A DNA stretch of 54,885 bases from Actinomycetales bacterium JB111. GTDB taxonomy: Bacteria; Actinomycetota; Actinomycetes; Actinomycetales; Actinomycetaceae. The notes below the pieces were generated by a model that searched no databases, was not told the DNA's origin, and saw only the letters and a program-made list of their open reading frames with translations. The stretch covers positions 1 to 54,885 of the forward strand of contig FUHX01000083.1 of the NCBI GenBank assembly GCA_900163555.1, in the 5' to 3' direction. Of this stretch, positions 49,136-54,885 are shown one piece after another (position 1 is the first letter of the stretch; each line of letters starts with the position of its first letter). The position numbers and the translations under genes were made by a program.

Positions 49136-50179
49136 GTGACCGCGCCCTCGCAGACCGAGGCGTCGACGCCGCCACCGGTGGACTCCCTCGCCCGCAGGAG
49201 GGTGGCGGCCATCGCGATCGGCGTGCTGCTCCTCGTCCTCCTGTCGGTCCTCAGCCTGTTCATCGGCTCGGGCGACATCCCGGTCCCCGACGTCTGGCGC
49301 GCGCTCGGCGGCCATGGCGAGGACCTCACCGTCCTGTTCGTGCGCGAGTACCGCGTGCCGCGCACGCTGATCGCCATCGTCGTCGGCATCGCCCTCGGGC
49401 TCGCGGGGGCCGTCATCCAGGGCATCACGCGCAACCCGCTCGCCGACCCCGGCATCCTGGGCGTCAACGCGGGCGCGTACACGGCCGTCGTCCTTGCGGC
49501 CGCCGTCCTCGGCCCGACGCTGTCGACGACCCACGTCGCCGCCTCGATGGTGGGCGCGCTGCTGGCCTCGCTCATCGTCTACGGCATCGGCACCACGGGC
49601 ATCGCGGGCGGGACGCCGAGCAAGCTCGTCCTCACCGGGACCGCGTTCGGCGCCGTGCTCTCGGGGATCAGCTTCGCGATCACGCTGACGATGCCGGAGG
49701 TGTTCGACCGGATCCGCTTCTGGAGCGCCGGGTCGCTGCAGAACCGCCAGTTCGACACGCTCGTGGCGGTCCTGCCGTTCATCGCCGTCGGGGCGTTCAT
49801 CGCCCTGCTCCTGCCGCGGGCGCTCAACGCGCTCGCGCTCGGCGACGACGTCGCCGTCGCCCTCGGCTCCAAGCCCGCCCTCACGAAGACGGCCGCGGTC
49901 GCGGCGGTCACGCTCCTGTGCGGCGCGGCGACGGCGGCCGCGGGGCCGATCGCGTTCGTCGGCCTGATGGTGCCGCACGCCGTGCGCAGCATCGTCGGGC
50001 CGGACCAGCGCTGGATCGTGCCGCTGTCGATCCTCGCCGCCCCGATCCTCATGCTCACCGCGGACATCGTCGGACGGGTCGTCGTCTCGTCCGAGCTTCC
50101 CGCCGGCGTCGTCACCGCCTTCATCGGCGCGCCGGTGCTCATCACCCTGGTGCGGCGCAAGGGGGCGAGGGGCCTGTGA
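49136..50179 (+). CDS. Iron-siderophore ABC transporter permease (FecCD family), first subunit
   Basis: A 347-residue FecCD/BtuC-type permease with about ten TM segments. It has REYRVPRTLIAIVVGIALGL + AGAVIQGITRNPLADPGILG + VNAGAY, the strongly conserved family region, and the C-terminal coupling part AAAGPIAFVGLMVPHAVRSI. The GTG start at 49136 follows the stop of a possible leader ORF by 4 bp; there is no convincing Shine-Dalgarno. The iron box at 49048-49066 lies upstream. Its stop overlaps the second permease start (GTGA), so the two form a heterodimer made together. Confidence 0.9.
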   Translation: MTAPSQTEASTPPPVDSLARRRVAAIAIGVLLLVLLSVLSLFIGSGDIPVPDVWRALGGHGEDLTVLFVREYRVPRTLIAIVVGIALGLAGAVIQGITRNPLADPGILGVNAGAYTAVVLAAAVLGPTLSTTHVAASMVGALLASLIVYGIGTTGIAGGTPSKLVLTGTAFGAVLSGISFAITLTMPEVFDRIRFWSAGSLQNRQFDTLVAVLPFIAVGAFIALLLPRALNALALGDDVAVALGSKPALTKTAAVAAVTLLCGAATAAAGPIAFVGLMVPHAVRSIVGPDQRWIVPLSILAAPILMLTADIVGRVVVSSELPAGVVTAFIGAPVLITLVRRKGARGL

Positions 50180-51264
50180 GCACCGCCGTCCCCGCGCGCG
50201 AGAGCGCCGCCGAGCGCCCGCTGGCCTGGCCGAGGGGCGTCGTCCCCACGCGGCTCGGCCCGTTCAGCGTCCGCATCGAGATCGGGGCCGTCGTCGTCAC
50301 GGTCCTCGCGCTGCTGGCCGCGGTCGCCGTCGGAGCCTGGTCGCTCACGGTCGGCGACGACCAGTTCGGCACGGAGCAGGTCCTCGAGGTCCTCCGCGGC
50401 ACCGCGGACGACGGCACCTACCGGGTCATCGTCGAGTGGCGCCTGTCGCGCATCGTCCTCGCGATCGTCGCGGGCGGCGCGCTCGCGGTCAGCGGGGCGC
50501 TGTTCCAGTCGATCACCCGCAACCCCCTCGGCAGCCCCGACATCATCGGCTTCTCCTCCGGCGCGTACACCGGTGCGCTCGTCATCGCCCTGTTCACGAC
50601 CGGCACGGCGCTCCAGACGAGCATCGGGGCTCTCGTCGGCGGGCTGCTCACCGGCGCGTTCGTCTACCTCCTCGCCTACAAGGGGGGCGCGTCCGGCATG
50701 CGCATCATCGTGGTCGGCATCGGCGTCAGCCTCTTCCTGAGCGCGGCCAACACGTGGATGCTGACCACCCTGAGCCTCGACGAGGCGGTCACGGCCGCGA
50801 GCTGGAGCGCCGGGGACCTCAGCAACCTCGGCTGGGGCGAGGCGGTCCCCACGTTCATCGGTCTCGCGATCTGCCTGCCCGTCGCCCTGTGGTTCGCCAC
50901 GGACATGCGGATGCTCGAGATGGGCGACGACTCCGGCCGCGGGCTCGGGGTGCGGGCCGAGACGGTACGCGCCCTCATGCTCGTCGTCGGCGTCGTGCTC
51001 GTCTCGATCGTCACGGCGGCGGCCGGCCCCATCGCGTTCGTCGCGCTCGCCGCGCCGCAGCTGGCCATGCGCCTGGCCCGGACGCCGGGCGTGCGGATCC
51101 TGCCGTCGCTGGCGGTCGGCAGCCTGCTGCTCGTCACGTCCGACCTCATCAGCAAGACCGTGATCGCGCCGAACGAGCTCCCCGTCGGCGTCGTCACCCT
51201 CGTCCTCGGCGGCGCCTACCTCGTGTGGCTGCTCGCCGGATTCAGCAGAAAGGCGCGCTCGTGA
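50176..51264 (+). CDS. Iron-siderophore ABC transporter permease (FecCD family), second subunit
   Basis: A 362-residue FecCD permease paralogous to the first. Signature regions are EWRLSRIVLAIVAGGALAVS + GALFQSITRNPLGSPDIIGF + SSGAYTG and TAAAGPIAFVALAAPQLAMR. A soluble N-terminal stretch of about 35 residues precedes TM1 (GAVVVTVLALLAAVAVGAWS). GTG start at 50176 overlapping the previous stop. It also overlaps the ATPase gene start at 51261, continuing the coupled operon. Confidence 0.9.
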   Translation: MSTAVPARESAAERPLAWPRGVVPTRLGPFSVRIEIGAVVVTVLALLAAVAVGAWSLTVGDDQFGTEQVLEVLRGTADDGTYRVIVEWRLSRIVLAIVAGGALAVSGALFQSITRNPLGSPDIIGFSSGAYTGALVIALFTTGTALQTSIGALVGGLLTGAFVYLLAYKGGASGMRIIVVGIGVSLFLSAANTWMLTTLSLDEAVTAASWSAGDLSNLGWGEAVPTFIGLAICLPVALWFATDMRMLEMGDDSGRGLGVRAETVRALMLVVGVVLVSIVTAAAGPIAFVALAAPQLAMRLARTPGVRILPSLAVGSLLLVTSDLISKTVIAPNELPVGVVTLVLGGAYLVWLLAGFSRKARS

Positions 51265-52049
51265 GCGACACCCTGGCCGTCACCGACCTCTCCGCGGGGT
51301 ACGGGGAGCGACGCGTCATCGACGACCTGACCATCGAGATCCCGCAGGGCGAGCTCACGGTCATCATCGGCCCCAACGGGTGCGGGAAGTCCACCCTGCT
51401 GCGCTCGCTGGCCCGGCTGATCAAGCCGTTCGAGGGATCGGTCGTCCTCGGAGGGAAGGACATCGCGACGATCCCCTCGCGCGAGCTCGCGCGGCGGGTC
51501 GGGCTCCTGCCCCAGTCGTCGATCGCGCCGGAGGGCATCACCGTCATCGACCTCGTCACGCGCGGCCGGCACCCGCACCAGGGCGCCTTCCGGCGGTGGA
51601 CGCGCGAGGACGAGACCGCCGTGCGGGAGGCCCTGCGCCGCACGCGGCTGGAGGACCTCTCCACGCGCGTCGTCGACGAGCTCTCCGGCGGCCAGCGGCA
51701 GCGGGTGTGGATCGCCATGGCGCTCGCGCAGCAGACGCCCTTGCTCCTGCTCGACGAGCCGACGACGTACCTCGACATCTCCCACCAGATCGACGTCCTC
51801 GACCTGTGCACGAGCCTGCAGCGCGAGGGCCGCACGCTGGTGGCCGTCCTGCACGACCTCAACCAGGCCGCCCGGTACGCCACCCACGTCATCGCACTCG
51901 CCGAGGGGCGCCTGATCGCCCAGGGCAAGCCGGCCGACGTCGTCACGTCGGACCTGCTGCGCGAGGTCTTCGACGTGGGGGCGCGCGTCATCGAGGACCC
52001 CGAGACCGGCGGCCCGCTGATCGTCCCCCATGCCCCCGCCGTCGCCTGA
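51261..52049 (+). CDS. Iron-siderophore ABC transporter ATP-binding protein (FecE/FepC family)
   Basis: A 262-residue ATPase: Walker A GPNGCGKSTLL, Q-loop LLPQSSIAPEGITV, RGRHPHQGAFRRW (the family-specific region between Q-loop and signature), signature LSGGQRQRVWIAMALAQ, Walker B LLLLDEPTTYLDI, and H-loop VLHDLNQAARYATH. The TTYLDISHQ sequence is characteristic of siderophore and cobalamin importers. GTG start at 51261 overlapping the permease stop. The binding-protein gene follows 31 bp later. Confidence 0.92.
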   Translation: MSDTLAVTDLSAGYGERRVIDDLTIEIPQGELTVIIGPNGCGKSTLLRSLARLIKPFEGSVVLGGKDIATIPSRELARRVGLLPQSSIAPEGITVIDLVTRGRHPHQGAFRRWTREDETAVREALRRTRLEDLSTRVVDELSGGQRQRVWIAMALAQQTPLLLLDEPTTYLDISHQIDVLDLCTSLQREGRTLVAVLHDLNQAARYATHVIALAEGRLIAQGKPADVVTSDLLREVFDVGARVIEDPETGGPLIVPHAPAVA

Positions 52050-52080
52050 GCGACGGCCCCACACACGAAGGAACTCACCG

Positions 52081-53151
52081 ATGCACCGCACACGCACCCT
52101 GATCGCCGCGAGCGCGATCGCCGCGCTCGCCCTGACCGCCTGCTCGGGCGGGTCCGACGACGAGGAGGGCACGAGCGACGCCGGCGGCTCGGGCCCCGGG
52201 TCCGCCTCCGGCGGCGAGGACTGCACGCCCGGCGAGGGCGCGGCGGACGCGACCCTCCCCGCGAACGTCGAGACGATGTTCGGCACGATCGACATCGCGG
52301 AGCCCGACGACGGCGAGCTGACCGTCGTCGCGCTCGGCTGGTCCGACGCCGAGATCGCCCTCGCGCTCGGCGTCACGCCCGTCGGCGTCTACGACTGGCA
52401 GGGCTTCGGCGAGGAGAACCACGGCGTGGGTCCGTGGGCGGCCGACCTCTTCTGCGGTGAGGAGCCCACCGTCATCACGAACGAGGGCACCGCGCTGCCC
52501 TACGAGAGCATCCAGGCCCTCGACCCGGACCTCATCCTCAACACGCGCTCCGGCGGCGACGAGCAGGAGTTCGACCGCCTCAACGACATCGCGCCCACGG
52601 TGTACGCGCCGGAGGGGACCGCCGCCTTCGGCACCCGCTGGGACGTCCAGACCCAGCTCGTGGCCGACGCGCTCGGCCTGACGGAGCAGGGCGAGGAGCT
52701 CGTCGCCGACGTCCAGGCCACGATCGACGACGCCGCGGCGGCCAACCCGCAGTTCGAGGGCTCGACGGCGGTGAGCGCCTCGAAGTTCGGCGACCAGTAC
52801 GGCGCGTACATCGCGGGTGACGCGCGGTGGGACATCATCGAGGAGCTCGGGTTCACGCAGAACCCGCCCGTCCTCGAGCTCCCGGCGCAGGGCTTCTACG
52901 TGCCGCTGTCCACCGAGCAGGTCACGGCCCTCGACGCCGACGTCGCCATCCTGTTCCCGATCGGCTACACGCTCGAGGAGCTTCAGAGCGACCCGGCGCT
53001 GTCCGCCCTGAGCGTCGTGCAGGAGGACCGCGCCGTGTTCCTCGCCGACACCGACGAGACCGCCCAGGCGTTCAGTGCGGCCAGCCCGCTGAGCATCCCG
53101 ATCGCGATCGACGGCATCGTCCCGCAGCTCGCGGAGATCGTCGCGGAGTAG
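52081..53151 (+). CDS. Iron-siderophore substrate-binding lipoprotein (FepB/FhuD-like)
   Basis: A 356-residue binding protein. The signal peptide ends at the lipobox LTAC (Cys about residue 21), then an acidic Gly/Ser linker. The two-lobed fold of cluster A-II proteins shows LTVVALGWSDAEIALALGVT + PVGVYDW, ESIQALDPDLILNTRSGGDE and LNDIAPTVYAPEGTAAFG. The C-lobe includes GFYVPLSTEQVTALDADVAI. The ligand cannot be read from sequence; hydroxamate siderophores are common for this subgroup. GAAGGA precedes the ATG at 52081. As last gene of the operon it is followed by a strong terminator; the probable intracellular reductase is at 3692. Confidence 0.9.
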   Translation: MHRTRTLIAASAIAALALTACSGGSDDEEGTSDAGGSGPGSASGGEDCTPGEGAADATLPANVETMFGTIDIAEPDDGELTVVALGWSDAEIALALGVTPVGVYDWQGFGEENHGVGPWAADLFCGEEPTVITNEGTALPYESIQALDPDLILNTRSGGDEQEFDRLNDIAPTVYAPEGTAAFGTRWDVQTQLVADALGLTEQGEELVADVQATIDDAAAANPQFEGSTAVSASKFGDQYGAYIAGDARWDIIEELGFTQNPPVLELPAQGFYVPLSTEQVTALDADVAILFPIGYTLEELQSDPALSALSVVQEDRAVFLADTDETAQAFSAASPLSIPIAIDGIVPQLAEIVAE

Positions 53152-53183
53152 CTTCAGATCATCGCCACGCGCGATCTGACCGA

Positions 53184-53225
53184 CGGGCGCCGTCGGGGCG
53201 AGAAGACCCGCCCCGACGGCGCCCG
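53184..53225. terminator. 17-bp perfect stem, importer operon terminator
   Basis: Arms 53184-53200 and 53209-53225 pair perfectly around an 8-nt AGAAGACC loop, 32 bp after the binding-protein stop. Confidence 0.85.
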
Positions 53226-53249
53226 CGTCCTTGGTTACGGGCCCGCCCG

Positions 53250-53283
53250 CGGCGTGCCTGCGGCGTGCCTGCGGCGTGCCCGC
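53250..53283. repeat. Three 11-bp direct repeats
   Basis: CGGCGTGCCTG occurs three times in tandem (last copy CGGCGTGCCCG), just upstream of the phosphotransferase-like gene promoter. No coding role is apparent. Confidence 0.7.
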
Positions 53284-53306
53284 GGGACCAATCGGACGTG
53301 AGCGCC

Positions 53307-53312
53307 TACCGT
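53307..53312 (+). promoter_or_regulatory. Leaderless -10 element of the phosphotransferase-like gene
   Basis: TACCGT ends 6 nt before the GTG at 53319, favouring that start over the in-frame GTG at 53298. Confidence 0.4.
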
Positions 53313-53318
53313 GGACGG

Positions 53319-54860
53319 GTGACTCGCTCGCCCATCGCTCTGGCCGCCCTGGCAACGCTCGCCGTGCCCGGCCTCGACGCCGTGGCCACCCGACCACCGG
53401 TCCGCACCACCACCGACTTCCAGATCTCGGGGGTGCTGGACGGTCGCGGCCGACACTGGGTCGTCCGCATGCCGCGCACCGCCGCGGCCGGCGCGAGCCT
53501 CGAGGCCGAGGTCGCCCTCCTCGATGCGCTCGCCACGCAGGTCGACTCCCGACGCCTCGGTTTCGAGGTCGAACGCCCTGCCGGGTTCGCGCCACTGTCC
53601 GAGGGCGGCCGCGCGATGGTCACCCGTGAGCTGCCCGGCCGCCCGGCCGAGCCCACCGACGTCGAGTCGGACCCCGCGCTCGGCGCCGACCTCGGGCGCT
53701 CGCTCGCCGCCCTGCACCTGCTCGACACGGACATCGTGGGCGCCGCCGGCCTGCCCGTCTACGACATGGGCGCCTACCGGCGTCGGCGGCTCGCGGAGGT
53801 CGACGAGGCGGCGAAGACCGGGGACCTGCCCCCGGAACTCGTGCACCGTTGGGAGGAGGCGCTGGAGGACGACTCGCTGTGGCCGAAGTCCGCCCGCGTC
53901 GTCCACGGCGACCTCGACGCGGAGCTCGTGCGGATCTCCGACTCCCGGGTCGTGGCCCTGCAGAACTTCGCCGACGCGCACGTCGGTGACCCCGCCGAGG
54001 ACTTCGCGTGGCTCGCCTCGTCCGTCCAGCCCGAGGTCTTCGACGCCGTCACCGCGGCCTGGGCCGGGGCGCTCGGTGAGGGGGCGGACGCGGACCCGTA
54101 CCTCGCCGACCGCGCCCAGCTGACCTCGGAGCTGCTCCTCGTGCGGTGGCTGATGTTCGGCCGGCGCGCCGGTGACTCGAGCGTGGTCGCCGATGCGCGG
54201 ACCATGCTCGACGAGCTGGCCACCGACGTCGCCTCCTCCCCGCCGATCGGCGACTTCACACGCCGCCACCTCGCCGCGGGGTCGGCCGGGTTCGGCGGCG
54301 GGTTCGGCGGGTTCGGCGCGGGCCCCGACGGCGAGCACGAGTCCGACGACGACTGGGACGACGAGGACTGGCCCGAGGACGAGGACGACGAGGAGTGGCC
54401 CGAGGACGTCGACCCGCCCGTGGGCAGCCCCGAGCACGAGCGAAAGGTGAGGCTCGAGCGGGCGCTCGAGGACCTCGACGCGCAGGTCGACAGGCAGAAC
54501 GCCGCGCGCGCGGCGGCGACCGGTGGGGCCGTGGGTGCCGGGTCAGATTCCGTGGAAACCTCAGGCGGCGGGTCGGAGCGCAGGTGGGCCGACGACACCG
54601 GGTCGGACGGCACCGGGTTCGACGACACCGAGCGGGCCGAGTCGGCCGCATCGGCCAGCCACGCGGGCGTCGGTGCGGCGGACGCGGACGAGACGGTCGA
54701 GGACGAGTCGGCCGAGGACCCGGACCACGCGGAGTGGCCGCAGGCCGACGCGCGGCCCGGCCGCGCCACGGCCGCGCCCGGCATCCCCGAGCCGACGGCG
54801 GCCACCGCGGACCTCAGCGAGGAGTACGAGCAGTGGCGCCGGGAGGGCCGGGAGTTCTAG
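53319..54860 (+). CDS. Phosphotransferase-fold protein (Mph/APH-like) with degenerate catalytic residues and acidic tail
   Basis: A 513-residue protein. Residues 1-310 resemble the aminoglycoside/macrolide phosphotransferase fold: a nucleotide-lobe segment WVVRMPRTAAAGASLEAEVA, the hinge region, and a catalytic-loop-like VVHGDLDAELVRI near residue 196. The usual catalytic loop reads HGDxxxxN, but the Asn position is not conserved here. The metal-binding Asp of the downstream 'DFG/DW' motif is replaced (ALQNFADAHVGDPAEDFAWL, near residue 215). The GDPAxDF helix is intact. From about residue 320 the protein is Asp/Glu/Gly-rich and disordered. It may be a pseudokinase or bind a ligand without phosphorylating it; antibiotic resistance should not be assumed. 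GTG at 53319 is chosen over 53298 because of the -10 at 53307. Confidence 0.7.
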   Translation: MTRSPIALAALATLAVPGLDAVATRPPVRTTTDFQISGVLDGRGRHWVVRMPRTAAAGASLEAEVALLDALATQVDSRRLGFEVERPAGFAPLSEGGRAMVTRELPGRPAEPTDVESDPALGADLGRSLAALHLLDTDIVGAAGLPVYDMGAYRRRRLAEVDEAAKTGDLPPELVHRWEEALEDDSLWPKSARVVHGDLDAELVRISDSRVVALQNFADAHVGDPAEDFAWLASSVQPEVFDAVTAAWAGALGEGADADPYLADRAQLTSELLLVRWLMFGRRAGDSSVVADARTMLDELATDVASSPPIGDFTRRHLAAGSAGFGGGFGGFGAGPDGEHESDDDWDDEDWPEDEDDEEWPEDVDPPVGSPEHERKVRLERALEDLDAQVDRQNAARAAATGGAVGAGSDSVETSGGGSERRWADDTGSDGTGFDDTERAESAASASHAGVGAADADETVEDESAEDPDHAEWPQADARPGRATAAPGIPEPTAATADLSEEYEQWRREGREF

Positions 54861-54885
54861 CTCCCCCCCCTCCCCCTGCGCCGCC

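Overview
The window is about 55 kb of very high-GC chromosomal DNA from an actinobacterium, most likely a member of the Micrococcales. This rests on strong G/C bias at third codon positions, many GTG starts, the tmRNA tag ADSKRTDFALAA, and a set of actinobacterial families: DUF3039, DUF2017/AosR, DUF3054, DUF4916 and DUF2332. It also rests on gene order: a pncB / clpS / DUF2017 / murI / metallo-hydrolase / rph / rdgB block resembling M. tuberculosis Rv1330c-Rv1341, and prfB-ftsE-ftsX-M23-smpB-ssrA. Genus is not decidable here. No phage, IS element or CRISPR array was seen.

Layout, left half. Positions 1-918 hold the C-terminal half of an MFS transporter whose visible upstream part is a 14-residue tandem repeat. 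It converges on a zwf-quinone reductase operon (987-3408). Opposite zwf is an iron-box-preceded siderophore-interacting protein (3692-4525), then small membrane proteins, an AI-2E-type transporter and an ATP-grasp enzyme. A methionine importer (metQ, metN, metI; 8114-10948) ends in a 46-nt perfect palindrome and is followed by a His-rich 111-residue protein. tRNA-Lys(CTT) and tRNA-Leu(TAG) flank an MFS plus two peroxiredoxins (11694-14163). Positions 14268-24036 carry NUDIX/DUF3054, rdgB-rph, ppc, and metallo-hydrolase-murI-DUF2017-clpS facing pncB.

Layout, right half. Positions 24045-27198 hold a helicase/DUF3039 pair and the HU gene. Positions 28090-34685 hold DUF3626 and then the translation-rescue and division block (ssrA, smpB, M23 hydrolase, ftsX, ftsE, prfB). 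Two paralogous single-pass proteins with septum-formation-type domains follow, one apparently starting at ACG. Next is a zinc module (zur, znuA-type binding protein, His-rich AztD chaperone with a Zur-like box) that lacks its ATPase and permease. A small alarmone synthetase and a compact Tad/Flp pilus operon (41846-46612) come next. The window ends with a TetR regulator, a DUF2332 protein, a four-gene ferric-siderophore importer under a DtxR/IdeR-like box, and a phosphotransferase-fold protein with altered catalytic residues.

Recurring features. Many genes have a TANNNT -10 hexamer ending only 6-8 nt before the start codon and no Shine-Dalgarno sequence, so leaderless transcription seems common. 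Transcription units often end in long, perfect GC-rich hairpins with little or no U-tract. Several intergenic regions carry short tandem arrays of 17, 22 and 24 bp. The points most worth following are the MFS repeat linker, the orphan zinc module, the ACG-started septum paralog, the ppc insertion and cysteine-free DUF2017 protein, the small ORF under the iron box, and the degenerate phosphotransferase.
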